64,000 bases of DNA from Kingdonia uniflora (lineage: Eukaryota > Streptophyta > Magnoliopsida > Ranunculales > Circaeasteraceae), in NCBI GenBank assembly GCA_014058105.1, contig JACGCM010000510.1, positions 1,116,001 through 1,180,000 of the forward strand. The letters run 5' to 3'. The translations under genes and the position numbers were made by a program. This document shows positions 23,104 through 35,454 of the stretch, piece by piece (the stretch's first letter is position 1; every line of letters begins with the position of its first letter). The notes under the pieces are model-generated. The model was not told where the DNA came from. It saw only the letters and a list, made by a program, of their open reading frames with translations, and made no database searches.

Positions 23104-23290
23104 TCATTTGGTTGGTACGTTCAGCAATATATAAAACATTGGATCCATAGAATCACTGAACAAAAGGTACTATTCTTATTCTGTTATGACATGACAATAA
23201 CCCTTGGTCTCATTTTGTCTATCTTTTATTTTATGTCATTCTTCTCTATATAGAAGGGTACTTACCAATAATTCTTAGTTTTGCAGTTTC
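23104..23290 (+). repeat. Direct duplication, copy 1
   Basis: The segment from CATTTGGTTGGTACGTTCAG to the TTAGTTTTGCAG acceptor recurs at 24900-25085 with scattered substitutions. Here it runs directly into the L4-like exon at 23287. Confidence 0.75.
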
Positions 23291-23422
23291 TGAGGACATT
23301 GAACTTATTTGATATTTTGAATTATAATAAGTTGGTGCTTTCGAAGCCAACACTGGATTGCTTGAACGAGAGGTACGGGGTTCAAGTTGTGAATGATGAA
23401 GAGGAAGAAGTAGTTGTTGAAG
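23287..23422 (+). pseudogene. Captured exon resembling the C-terminus of plastid ribosomal protein L4
   Basis: Between a TTTTGCAG acceptor and a GGTTAG donor the only open frame reads FLRTLNLFDILNYNKLVLSK, then PTLDCLNERYGVQV and an acidic EEEEVVVE end. The core LNLFDILN...KLVL...LNERYG followed by an acidic tail resembles the C-terminal strand-helix region of plastid uL4 (RPL4), which lines the ribosome exit tunnel in the source protein. The match is by eye and on one exon only. It is probably another captured fragment, downstream of the JMJ25-like exons. Confidence 0.5.
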
Positions 23423-23429
23423 GTTAGTT

Positions 23430-25140
23430 TTACTAACTTTTTGTTATGCATTCTATTATCTATAGTTGTAGTTATTGCGGTCAAAGTTTATCCTGTTTAC
23501 ATAAATATATCACTTGCTTTCGATATTTTGCTATTTGTTTTTGTAGCATTGCATAGAGAATTACCCAATTTTTTTCTATCTTAGTAAAAATTGCACGATA
23601 TATAAAAAAAGGCCACATTCTAGTGATGAGCAATGTAAATATGGTCCCAGTGAAAATGTTATTTTCCTCACTGTCTTACCTTTTTGACGATCGAGTGCTT
23701 TCTCACATGCTAGAACTAAGCAGAACACTCGAATGCTATTTGGAATGGTATCCAACACTTTCTGCTGCGCTGTTTTACCCATAGAATAATATTCAAAGGT
23801 CACAGTACCAAAATTGCCCTCAGAGCATCTAGAACGAGCATCTACCGTGTGTGCAAGCCTAGAAAGGAAGGAGGGTTGGTGAGAAAGAGATTGTTTGTTA
23901 TAATTGGGCTTTATTGGGAGGCCTGAATAGTTCAATATATTTGTAATGTACTTAGTTAGTCAGTCAGTCATTTGTGGTAGATGCCTAACATATTGGGCGA
24001 TCAATTACTAGGAAGGTGTCAGTGGGCTATAAGCACAGACATTCGTATGTGCATACACAGTTGAACACAATGTAGAATATAACATTTGGTAAAGGTGTTT
24101 ACCCTTTCTGATATCAAGCAGCTCCTGTTATACGAGCAAGGAGACAATAAACTCCTATCTTAGACTTTGGTCATTGTAGAGATATCCAGGAGGATCCAGT
24201 CCAAATGCATCTTGGTCTTGCGCATGTGAATAAGCTTGCCCAGGAAGGCTAACCTTAAACTTCTTTATCTTCTTTTCAGAGCATAATTGAATTTAATAGT
24301 GAAAGAGACTATCACGCTCCAACTCAAATAAAGAGGGCTTTAAATACAGGAGAGGATTCATGTGCACGAGTGGGGACTTTAATTTCACGGGAAGATTAGG
24401 GCGAAACATTGACACCCCACTGCATAACCACCAGCCCATTGACCATTATCATACAAAGATAAGAAAATAATCGCAAATCTAAAATATAGGAAGAACCCTT
24501 CACAAGCAGTAATGAAGATAAAGTTAACAAAGACTCTAAGAGTTGGTGTTTAAATTTGAAACATGAATCCTTACAAGATATGGAGCTTAGAAAAGAGGGG
24601 GATAAGACTTTTATACAATACTAAGTCTAAGATTGGATTACAATTTTGTATAGCTTATACTTTTATCTTTCTTGGTAAACCCATCTGTCTTTGCTACTGA
24701 GTAATTTATAGCGTGCGTTAGTAATTGCGAGGCAGCAGATATCCCGATATAATATATGAAAATCTTGAAACTCCTGTTAAACACCTTTACTACAATTTTA
24801 TTTTGTTGGTACAATTTCATTTAATACCATGGTTGATATTTATAACCACGGTTTTAAATTACCAACCGTCGGGATATACCAGGATCAAACATCTTTACTA
24901 CAATTTCATTTGGTTGGTACGTTCAGTAATATATGAAACATTGGATCCATAGAATCGCTGAACAAAAGGTATTATTCATATTCTGCTATGTTAATTGCCA
25001 TCTGTTTCATTTTTACTATCTTTTATTTTATATAATTTTTCTCTATATAAAGAGGGTACTTACCAGCAGTTCTTAGTTTTACAGTTTTTACAACTCTCAT
25101 CCCTTTACTCATTTATTTCTAGCATAGAAAAATATATCTC
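23430..25140. other. CACTA interior without recognised genes
   Basis: This contains a 119-residue minus-strand frame (23935-23576; phrase FGTVTFEYYSMGKTAQQKVL) that I cannot assign, and the second copy of the direct duplication (24900-25085). The remainder is AT-rich and unannotated. Confidence 0.3.
24900..25085 (+). repeat. Direct duplication, copy 2
   Basis: It is similar to 23104-23290, including the GGATCCATAGAATC.CTGAACAAAAGG core and the acceptor-like end. Here the acceptor does not lead into the L4-like exon. Confidence 0.75.
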
Positions 25141-25143
25141 CAG

Positions 25144-25394
25144 TTAAGTTCTATTGGAGTGATACCATTGAGTATTCTGATTCCAACAATAATGATGGTA
25201 CCACAGACTTAGATAACTTTGAAGAGGAAGAAGATAGTGATTTTAATAGTTTTGAAGAAGAAGTTCTAAGTGATGGTGAAGTGGTAGGCGATGTAAGCGT
25301 GAAAGATAGTGATAGTAGTGAGGAAAGCTGTATTAAAGAAAAAAATGGTAATAGAAATGCTAATGAAGAGAAGCTCATGAAGAATAACATGTGA
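25144..25394 (+). pseudogene. Acidic C-terminal exon of unknown gene
   Basis: An open frame runs from a CTCCAG acceptor to a TGA at 25392-25394. It encodes a Glu/Asp/Ser-rich tail (FEEEEDSDFNSFEEEVLSDG). Plastid L4 proteins have acidic C-terminal tails, so this may be the last exon of the L4-like gene, but the low complexity leaves this open. Confidence 0.4.
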
Positions 25395-25702
25395 ATACTG
25401 AAGCTAGGAATTTTAGGCTAATTGAAATAGCAGTAGTGTTATTTAATATTTTATGATTTAATTATGCGTTGTAATTTCAAATAATCTATATTTTACCAAC
25501 AAAAGGTTGACTAAATTTCTTTCATGTTTTATATTACAACAATTGTTATTTGATAATAATGTTTCTCATGTAAAAATTAGTATATAACCAATATTATACA
25601 ATACTTTATATTTTGTTTAGATAAAAAATTAAAAACTAAAACTGCAATGGCATAATTTCGTAGCTCGATATGATTAGGAATTAGCTATCACACCAATGAT
25701 CC

Positions 25703-26222
25703 TGTAAAAAAACACTAATATAAAGTAAGAAACAAAAATAGATGTTTTTAGCGTGGAAAACCTCTAAATGGGTAAAAAAAATTATGACCTCGTATGGAGG
25801 ATTTTTGTAAAAGTATCTTTATTGCTATAAGTAGATATCTCTATTACAAGTGATCTCTAGAATATATAAATGCCTTTGATCTCGTAAATAATAAGCTTGA
25901 GTAATTTTTCTGGTCCCTATTTCTTTTGGAACTTCTCCTTTTTATAGGCTTTTCTACAACTCTTCATCGTGCTAGAGCATATTTTCCGAATGATGCGGTT
26001 AGTGGCGGTTGACTGAACAACTGATGAGTTCTTAGGAGATAGGTGTCTTTGACTAAATAATGTCTTCCGGGTTTAGCTCGACACACGTTCTTGACTAGTT
26101 CGTGAGGCTGGGTAGAATGTTTGACTAGAGTGTTGTGTGTTGAAATTGCGTGAGCCTGAGATGGAGGTAAATCGAACTGAGTGATCTCGATTATGAGTGA
26201 GGTCGAGGAATAAGTCCCTACA
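25703..26222 (-). repeat. 3' LTR of a minus-strand Tat-type gypsy element
   Basis: On the minus strand the LTR starts TGTAGGGACTTATTCC at 26222, directly after a polypurine tract, and contains the usual late-LTR motif GAGGTTTTCCACGC near 25760. The far end is taken as ...TTTTTTTACA at 25703; this is tentative because no second LTR is present for comparison. Confidence 0.6.
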
Positions 26223-26236
26223 ATCGCCCCCTCTCA
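26223..26236 (-). other. Polypurine tract
   Basis: The minus strand reads TTGAGAGGGGGCGAT immediately before the LTR start. It would prime plus-strand DNA synthesis and fixes the element's orientation. Confidence 0.65.
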
Positions 26237-26538
26237 ATCGAAGTCACGAGTGGCTTTGGTTGAGAAAGAATATGTAAAAAATTATAATTTTAAAATAGAG
26301 CAATGATGACGTTTGACTGGGTAGAAGTTATATGATATTGGGAAGTGATGGGTATTAAATGATGATGCGGATGTATGTGACGGTTTGCATTTGAATAGTC
26401 GCGTCCATAATAAATGATGACGCTTGGGAAAATGTACTTACACAATAAAGTTAGGGTTATATAAAGAGTACCTTGAAAAACTTCTTGGGAACAATTTTTG
26501 CATGCGTAACTTTCTTTGAAATGGTGAAAACTTAAAGT

Positions 26539-29500
26539 ATGGTTCTCGAAGAGAGAATTGCGTCTGAAGCACAACGGTTGAAGTTGAAGTACTTTGGTGA
26601 CCGGTCTTTGGAAATGGCGATCCCAGCGCCTGTCCCTCCGACGTATCGAGGCTTGTTGGGAGAGGAAGCGGTTGAAGCTGAGGAAGATTTCTACTATAAG
26701 TGGAGATTTCACGTCTTCGTCTTGACAGGCGAGGAACGTTGGGCCTGCCTCTGCACCCTTACGAAAGACAGGGTTAGGGGCTTATATGCAGGGAAAGGTG
26801 TATCTGCGGGGCAGATGCGCTGATTTTCTGTGTTGCCAGGAATTCTAAGGTTGGGACCTCTTCATCTCTATCAACTCTGCGGTGGTGGTTATAGAAGAGG
26901 CGGTGATGGCAGTGGAGGAGGAGAACTGGCAAGGTGATCCTACTGAGGCATTTCCATCGTGGTTCTGCGCTCAGAAGACCTTTCATCTTGTTTTGTGGGT
27001 GCCATACTGAGTCTATTGCTTACATATTTCTCGCATGGAGTTCGACTGTACTTCAACCGAGCCATGTGGGGAATATTTTTTGTTGGTTCCACTATTTCCT
27101 TTGCGTCAGGGTAAAAAATCACTAAAGTAAGAAAAATTGAAAAACATGATGCCTTGTCGTGCCTGAATGACCTGTAGCTTTGAACAAACAGGGAAAACTT
27201 ATTATTTGTAAAGTACTTGAAGTTCGGTGCTGGACGGATAATATTCTATTGTCTTCCTGTATGAAAACTTGTTATCTGTAAATCGTATGTACTATGTTTG
27301 ATATGAATAGAAGCTGAATCTCATGAATTTGTGCATAAAAAAACTTCTTGAATCAACCTAAAATGTGGAGATACTAGTTAAATAACTGTTTGACAAGTGA
27401 TGAAACAATGTCGTAATGCTGTTCGAACTGAGATAAATATGTGCTGATATAAAAGATTTATGTTTAACTAGAAATGGATAAAAATTGTAGGAAATATGTA
27501 AACTCGAGCTGCTACAGGTCAAAAGGGAGAATATCTGTGGAGCATAAGGTCCAGTGTAGTAGCCAATGAGTGTACTAGTGAGGGGATAAGTTAAAATAAG
27601 TGAGTCCAAGATTTTAGGTTTTTGTTACGGGATACTAGGTAACAACTGTGTGAAAGGAGGAAGTGATTGAGAAACTTATAAATACTGATAGCATGACCTG
27701 TAAAAATTTGGGGGAAGGTTAGGATGGTGCGGACACGATCTCTGAGGATTCCTCATGCTGTAGAAGGTCGATTGGCTATAAAAACTGTTGAAGTACGGGA
27801 GAGAATTTTTGGCTCGCTTGGTAACGATACTTAGTTACCAATGAGGGCATGTCAGCTCGAAGGGTTAGATACCAAGAGTAGAGAACTGGAGCATGCCCGT
27901 TACTTTTATGAGTCATTCTTTCGTGTATTCATGAGGGATTCGGCAGAACAAGAAAGGTTGGTGGGTTTGATCGCCAAAGTGGAGATCGATTTTGAAGATA
28001 TGAGGATCGGCGAATGATGTGATTAGATGCTGGTTGTTTTAAGTCTTCCAAGGCTGTGGTGGATATTGTGAAGAGTGCTTTCTTATGAATTAAATAAATG
28101 CTGGAATGTAACAGAAATAATATAAGTCAATCAGATCCTCAATAGGGGCAAATCTGTTTTGAGATTGTTCAGCAAACATTTTGAATAAATTTAAATATTG
28201 GTTCAATTTTGTAAATGATGCCAATCACTATAAGTATGATAAACAAGGATTGTGAAACGAAAATATGTGAATACAGAAGCTTCTAGTTTTGTTTTATAGA
28301 AAAAAGGAAATAGAGCTCTAACATCCCACAGTGCGAGTCATCATGAGTGAGGGGAGGTCAAGAAAAGATATGGAAATAGGGGAAAAAATATGTTTAAAAA
28401 TAAGGGGAGTTATAATGATGAAAATGTGGTTTTATCTAAAAGGTACAATCCGTCTGACATAGAGAGTGGAAAGGAAGCCTCGGTTCTGGAATCGACGACG
28501 GTTCGTGCGAGGAGCAATAAATGCCAGCGCATGTGAGAAAAAGGATAAATAGTTCTTCTTCGTCTCCAAATAATCGTTTTATCATAAAAAAATTGGAGAA
28601 CACTCAGAGAGAATGGCAAAAAATCAGGAGAATCAATCAAGAGTTATCTGAAGGCGATAAACGGTTAAAGATGGCAAAAGGTTTGAGATCTCGTAGGTGG
28701 GAATACAACAGTGTTGTGAGGGGAAAGCTTGACTCTACTGCCGATTCGCATCCAGATACTGAAGGTTAGCAGAGATATATGCAATATACTTTGATATTTT
28801 ATAGTTGAAAGATATGTGTTATACGTGAATGACTGATCAGAGATAGATGGAAGAATACTTTAACTTGTATGTAGGTCGAGCGTTAGAGGCATCTGTGTAG
28901 GTCAAAATAGTCCTGTAGAGTATGTTTTTAAGATGGGTAGGTCGTCTGTTAATGTAGTTTTAACCTCTGGTAGGACGAATGAGTCTGATAGTGGAGGGGA
29001 AGGAGGATTGGAACAATTCTTGGGTTTTCCTGGTCAGGTTGTTTTTTATCCTCTGGGTTCTGATGCTTTCAGAGAATTTTGTAAAGCCAAAGGGGCTATA
29101 GGAGAGAAGTGGGGTAAATGTATAAAGTTGACTGACAGGCAGTTAAGGGGTTGTACGGTAGTGGTGGGGGAAGAGTATTTTTATCTTTTGGCATATTTGG
29201 AAATAAAAAAACGAGATATGGGTATTGATAAATTGATCTCATTAGATTATTTCAATGGGGATGTCTGGAGTGACCTTTCAGAGGGTTTTGTGTGTTACCT
29301 ATCTCAATTAGAGTATGGGTTGAGCCTTCCCCTCACCAATTTGGCGAAGGGAGTAATGAATGCAATTGGGGTATGTCCTGTTTAAATGAATGGGAATATG
29401 TGGGAGGTCATAACTGTATGTGACCATCTGAATGATAGGTGGGAAAGGGAGAAAAAAGTGAGGAGGATAACCTTTGAGGACGTTCTGCAGTTTTATGGGA

Positions 29501-32007
29501 TAAAGAATTTTAAGGCCAGTGGGGGGTAGTATTTTTGTGTGAGCGTTACTCGGCGTCATTTTTTCGATCTGAATTCAGCAGATCGAACGTGGAATGACAA
29601 CATCATATGGGTGAAGGGTAATTATCTTCAGATAGATGACGAAGATCTTTTGGACCTTCGATTTAGATCTGTAAAGCAAAGTAAGTATAGACATGCATAG
29701 ATAGAATTATTGTTATGTTTCTTTGTCAAGTGTAGTTGATAGAAAAATGTGTTATTGCAGGTGTGAAGTCTACAGTGGAAAGGAAAAAATCTTTGTTCGA
29801 CGAGGTTGGGAGGAGGAGACTGAACTCGAACTGGTCTTGGGGAACTCGGCCTGAGTAGAAAGAAGAGAGTTGAAAGTAAGTCAAAAAAGGTTATAAAGGC
29901 TCAGTCTACTAGATCGATGATGGGTGTCGATAAAGGAAAAAGGAAAAAAAGTAGAGAGGAGGTTCAAGTATAGAACCCTGGGTCGGCCAGTTCAGGTCAA
30001 CCGAATCTTACGACGAGCAAAATAGCCCAAAAGTTTATGAAGAGACAGATAAAAAAGGCTTTGCCGGCCTCTGGTAGCACTATAAGTGGTGAGGTCGTAC
30101 AAGGAAAGAGGAAGAGGGTTGAGCCTTAAGGGAACTCATGAGAGAAAGTCGTTGAGGGGCGATCTACTTCAATGGATGACTTTAAAGAAGTCGAGGAAAG
30201 GGCTAGGTTAGCGACTCTAATAGGAAAGGAAGATAAGAGCCAGATGGTAAGTTTATATTATCAGATAGAAATGTTCATTATATTTCGAGCTCATAACTAA
30301 GTTCGACATAATTTTTGCAAGTTGCTCGTCTTGTCAAGGAGATTTGGCTCGGTATAGAAGAGCAGAAGTCTGAGCTGAAGAAGGCGAAGAGTGAGTTGGA
30401 GAAAAACTTAGCTCGAGCCAAGACAGAAGCCCTGAAAGAAGTCAGGCTGAAGGCCGCTCACGCTGTGGTGATCGGCCAGTTATAGGTCGAGGCAAAGGCC
30501 AATTTAGACGAGATGGCTGAGGAACGCGACAGACTAGGTCGTTATTTGATGTTGAAGGGTTACTCTCAGGAGGAGGTGGATGCCATTAAGGCTGACACCT
30601 ATGCCGAGGAAGAAGAGGAGGAAGCAAAAGTACTGGGAATTGTGGATGGTCTGGATGGTGTCTCCCCCCAAACGGTACTTGATAACCAAGAGAACGATGT
30701 TGAGCTCCCAGAAGGTGGGAGTGACAAGGTAGGGTAGACATGTGTTTTTTCTGAATATTTGTAAGTTGTATAACTTCTGCGTGGGAAAGGAATTTCTGTA
30801 TGTTGACTTTGTTTATAAATCTTTTGTAGGTAGTTAGAGAGATGAGTCTCAGGATAAATGACCTAGAATCTGGACTTGCCAGGGAATGAGAGACCTCAAA
30901 AGCCCTGTTGTCTGCGCAAGCGGAGTTGCAGGTTAGATTGGAATAGGTTGTTCAATCTTTATGTTATACCAATGTTGAGTTAAGAAAATAGGATATAAAT
31001 GCATAGCAAAAATCCAAAGCTATTAATACATAATAGGATATCGAAAGTGTGTACCTTGCACGCCAGAAGAATATTCATGAAGTGTTCATCTGAGAAAGGG
31101 GTCCAAACTTCTAGCTAAAAAGTACTTAGAAGTAGATTTTTAGAAATTACACAGCCTCTTTGAAAAGTAGTACGTATATGCATAAATTATACTTTCTGAA
31201 TCGAATTGCACTAAATCTTGTTATATGTCCCAAGTTGAATTGGATGCATCTCGCGCACGTGAGGATCACGCACTCATGTGCAATCGGGAATTTACAGAGC
31301 AGTTCAATAGGATGAAGGAGGCGAACGAGAACAGAGAGGATCAATACATAAAAGTGTATTTCAGACTGGAAAAGTTGAATCAGGCCGTCTCTGACATGAC
31401 TCGTCAGGTCAAAGAGAAAGATTATGGGATTAAGAAGGGATTAGAAGATTTATCCAAGGCAATAAAGCGTACCGAGAATCTTCAACGTCAGGTTGATGTG
31501 CTGGATGTGAAGGGTAAGCATGCCGACATGGCTCAATACCGTATTCAGGCGCTGAAATGAACTGAGGAACTATGTCGATCTGATCTCAATAGATGCAGGA
31601 TCGATCTGGAGCGAATGAGACAGAAATTCATTAGAAAAGATGACAAGCTGAGGGTATCTCGAGAAAATCTATCGGCGTCGGAGGCTACAGCTGAACATTT
31701 GCAAACAACACTCCCCGCCAAGGATATTGAATTCTGAGAAATGCAGCGCAGGTGCGATGACTTAAACGAGAGAGTTGCTCGACTTAAAGCCGAAAGGGAT
31801 CAAGCCATTGCTCATTATCACAGATTATCTTATGTGTATGAGGCTCCCATTATACCTAACTATGCGGCTGCCTATTCTCCTTATCCTCCATCCTCTCCTA
31901 CCATTCTTATACAGCAGGTTAGTGTACTTCAAATATTCATCTTGTTAAAGTATATCATCTCCAATCGCCTAATGCCAAATGTAAATCCAAATCCAAGCCA
32001 AAGTTAA
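26539..32007 (+). pseudogene. Antisense intron-containing gene of a Tat-type retroelement (PF04195-like, coiled coil)
   Basis: A chain of plus-strand exons lies antisense to the element defined by the LTR at 26222. Blocks include 26539-26823, 28521-28769, 28933-29680, 29761-30246, 30322-30728, 30830-30950 and 31225-32007. GT-AG introns are visible at 29681-29760, 30247-30321 and 30729-30829. The block at 29280-29470 (YLSQLEYGLSLPLTNLAKGV, then a WEVI.V stretch) resembles the 'putative gypsy type transposon' domain. The 3' half is a long Lys/Glu-rich coiled coil (31225-31557), then a proline/tyrosine-rich end. In-frame stops (for example 29383, 30123, 31558) show decay. Extra antisense ORFs are known from Tat-lineage elements; function is unknown. 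The rest of the retroelement (pol, 5' LTR) is absent. Confidence 0.65.
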
Positions 32008-32663
32008 GAGTTGTATTGTTGTCTAGCATGAGTAATTTAATATCCATATAAATTTCCAAGTAGTTTTTTTGAGCCTGTTACTATTTTTCTTAAAAGAAAA
32101 ATAAAAGTTTCAACACTCGCTCTCCCATTGAACTATGTTTTTCTTGTAATTCACCCATTTTTCAGCAGCTCTGACTCTCTTCTCTTATGCAGGAACTGTA
32201 ATTGTGTTACTTCTTACTGATCGTGAAGATGGGAGTTGCAATGATGTACTCCACATAGACACTCTCCGCTAGTGCTTACAAGGCAAAAAATCAGAGTCAT
32301 GGTCGCAAACCCTCACTTTTAGTATTTGGATATTGTAATTGGAGATGTAATTTTTTTTACTATTATTTAATTCAATGTACTTTGTTTGTGTATTTTATTT
32401 TAAGGTTATTTTTATTTATTGGTTGTGTAAGTGGAAGCAGGATGGTAGCATAGATTAAAAAAAATTAAATTTTTATTGAGCAATTAGATGTCATTTTCTT
32501 AATGACGTAAAGTAGTTTCAACATCATTAAAAGAATCCTTTTGACGTCACTTATTAAAGTGGCGTTGATATGTTGTGACTTTCCACGTCATCGCTTTCAA
32601 CCTTACTTGGTAAAATGACGTCGTAGGCTTTTCATATCATTAAAAAAATGACATCAAAGCCCT
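32008..32663. repeat. CACTA-type right subterminal region
   Basis: This is non-coding, with repeated TGACGTCA / GTGGCGTTGA / AAAATGACGTCG motifs at 32490-32660 that mirror those near the left end. They are likely transposase-binding repeats. Confidence 0.6.
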
Positions 32664-32679
32664 TATTTGTTGTAGTATG

Positions 32680-33380
32680 TACAAGGTTATCACCAAGATT
32701 CTCTCTAATATAATGAAGAAGGTTATCTCTCATTTGGTTAGCTCTAACCAGTCTACTTTTATTCTAGGAAGAAACATTTCAGACAATTTTCTCATTGCTC
32801 ATGAGTTAATTAGAAACTACCATAAGCAGTCTTCACAGCTTGGATGCACAACCAAGATTAATCTGAAGAAGGCCTATGGCATGGTTCATTGGGATACAGT
32901 GCTTACTACTCTTAGTGTTATATGGGGTTTCCTGAGGTTTTTATTGCTTGGATGAGTGAATGTATCACTATCCCAACCTTCTCTATCTCAATCAATGGTT
33001 CTTTGGATGGGTACTTTAAAGGGAAGAGGAGCCTTTAATAGGGAGATCCTATCTCTTTATCTGTTTGTTCTGGTTCTGACGACAATGAGCTTGCTTTTAT
33101 AGCAATAAGTGGTGGAGGTGTCACTCTCATAGTAGATGTAGTAGACCTCTCACTACTCATCTGGTGTTTGCTGATGATCTGCTAGTTTTCTTTGGTGGTG
33201 ATACCATATCTGCTGATGTTTTTCATGATTGTTTAACTGCTTTTACTGGGTGTATAGGCCTTGAAGCTCTTTATTTCTCGGGGGTGGAAGGGGGTACTAG
33301 GAATATGATCTGCTCTATTTTGGGGGTTTTTTGAAGATACAATTCCTTTCAAGTATCTAGGATTGCCCTTGATCTCTAGT
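32680..33380 (+). pseudogene. LINE ORF2 fragment, reverse transcriptase domain
   Basis: The frame at 32677-32955 begins YKVITKILSN, continuing the LINE protein from 1218, and includes SSNQSTFILGRNISDNFLIA. The motif A region reads KINLKKAYG where active enzymes have K.DL.KAYD, so the catalytic aspartate is replaced by Asn. After a frameshift at about 32940 the GDPISLYLFVL motif appears, then the active-site motif FADD at 33167-33178, then FKYLGLPLIS at 33345-33377. Several stops interrupt it. It ends at the hAT target duplication (33373-33380), and the next codons (RLRSK) resume at 44225. Confidence 0.9.
33373..33380. other. Target site duplication of the hAT element, left copy
   Basis: TCTCTAGT is repeated exactly at 44217-44224. 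Eight bases is the hAT-superfamily length. Confidence 0.9.
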
Positions 33381-33556
33381 TAAGGTTGGCCCTATAGTTT
33401 TGGAGGCCCTAGGAGGAACTCAAAAAATCCCCCCCCCCCCCCCCACACACAATTTTTTTTTCTTTTGCAACCCTCGAATAATTTTTTCTACACATACAAT
33501 TTAATTAATTTCTGTTATATAGAAAAACATATCACATGAATACATTATGATAAAAT

Positions 33557-33813
33557 TGTTAGGAGTTAGGTCCAAGCCCAAGTTAGGAACCCAACAGGGT
33601 TGGGATGTCCTATACAGACTCCAAGCAAACCCATAGGCCCAATAGGGTTATGGGAAGAGTTAGAGTAGAATAGGAAATCCTTCTGGGTTACCTATATATA
33701 TCACTGTACTATGTACAGAGAACACGGTTATGTTAATCAATAAATCTCTTTCTCTATTTCTCTCTTGTTCATGCTTTACTATTATTCTGCACTAGATCGA
33801 TCATATCCCAACA
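33557..33813 (+). repeat. 5' LTR of the Ale-like copia element
   Basis: It is nearly identical to 40170-40426, with TATATATATC-type sequence near 33700 and the CCCAACA end. Confidence 0.9.
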
Positions 33814-35454
33814 CGTTATCAGCACGCAAGCTCTAGGAGCGAGGAGAACAGATCTTTCCATCAAATCAGAGACTTTACAAAAATAAAGCAATCAGGAGAA
33901 GAGGTATTTTACATTTTTTTTATACCTATATTAAGATCTATAATATATCATAGATTAGCATATTTCAAAAACCTATTTTTTTCGAATTAAAAACTAGGGT
34001 TTTCGCTGGAAAATTTGGCCGCACGGTTGCTGGAATATTCTTCCCGGTCGTCAGAATATTCCTTGCCGTTCCGGATCAGTGTACGTGTGTGACACGTGAT
34101 AATATATGTGTGTGACACGTGGCAGTGCACGTGTGTGGCACGTGTGTGTTTGACACGTGCGGTGCATGTGCGGGCCACGTGTGACCGAGTCAGACCGATT
34201 CAGACCATGTCAACCCGGTCCAGGCCTTGACCCAGACCGAGTCAGACCGGTTCAGAACCGGTCCAGACACTAAAACGGCTTTAAATCGCCCTATTTTTGG
34301 TTAAATTGAGCCCAATTATTTTTGAAAAATTCCTATTGACTGGACCTACCCCGTGGGGACCCTTTTTGGTTTTTTATGCAAAATATTTTTAATTTTTTTT
34401 TGGGAATTGGTGCCTCGTATAGGAGCATTGGCTCACTTATATGTGATATAAGTATTTAGTGTAATTCCTATTTAAGTATCTTTACGATAGCTAATAGGAT
34501 ATTATTGGTATGCCCCTAGGATACTAATTATCATGATCAGGGATCACTGATAATACGAAACTAAGACTAATTTAGCATTCAATTGTGAGTCATATCTAAA
34601 TCATAGTTAATTATCGAGGACAAATAACTTGAGCTCAATTGGGAATTGACTTAGTCTTATATCTAAAATCTTAGTGTCTAAGGAACCAATTTTTCGTATC
34701 TAGGTGCAATTAGATATTGCAAGCATAACATTTAGAGGTATATAGGCATTAATAGCAACCTATAGTACCCTAAACTGTTAGTTCAAAGACAGGCCTAATT
34801 AACCTATCTTGTGAACCCAACTGACTTCGGGATGGAACCACTTGTCAGCTAAACATCTAATACCTCTCATATTCGTAGCAAATAGATTATTTGGCTAGAA
34901 TATACATACCTTTATAGAACTTGAGAGCTTAGAACACCCTAGTTCTCATAATAAGAACAATACACATTTAGTGGTTTTGACTAACTGTTTTGCCTAAGAC
35001 TCTATTAAAAGGCACTTTAAAGGTTCAGATCACCATTTTACGGGGTAAATTTATGATTTAACGCTTCATAGAATATGAGCAAGGTTCACCTACAAATAAT
35101 GATTGAGAATCATTGGCTTCTATTATATGAATTACCTTTAGTAATGATTAGCGATCATGTACTTCCAAAGGATTTCATAAGGAACGCACACATCTGGTGG
35201 TTTTGAATAACAATCTTCGCTAAAATTCTATTGAGACCCACACCTAAGATTAATATCATTATTTACTGGGTAAAATTTGAGATTTAATTATTCGACAAGA
35301 ATTTCATGAGTTTTAGGATATGAACAGGGTTCAACTATAAGATGATTAGGAATCATTTTTTTAGCTTTATTCTAAGGACTATAATTTTTCTTTAATGCAA
35401 TTGATATATTTATCAAAGATTGTCTCTTATTACAATCTATATCTTGCATTATAG

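Larger units (their letters stand above)
1219..32676. mobile_element. CACTA-type DNA transposon, 31.4 kb, with nested insertions and captured gene fragments
   Basis: The ends are perfect 13-bp inverted repeats, ACTACAACAAATA at 1219-1231 and its complement at 32664-32676. They are flanked by 3-bp target copies, gtg (1216-1218) and atg (32677-32679), one base apart. Both subterminal regions carry repeated TGACGTCA/AAGTCATTT-like motifs in both orientations, as in plant CACTA (En/Spm) elements. Removing the element and one target copy joins the LINE frame without a shift, which fixes the borders. The leading C of CACTA is absent at both ends. No transposase (TNP2 or TNPA type) is recognisable, so the element is probably non-autonomous. 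Its cargo includes JMJ25-like and L4-like exons; retroelements inserted later make up much of its length. Confidence 0.8.

Noticed and set aside
1219..32676. Mutator or PIF/Harbinger origin for the 31-kb element
   Set aside because: The target duplication is 3 bp and not TAA/TTA, the ends are ACTACAAC-type, and the TGACGTCA subterminal repeats fit CACTA better.
33429..33444. C-tract as a functional signal
   Set aside because: A homopolymer near a transposon end is more likely slippage, and may be an assembly artefact.
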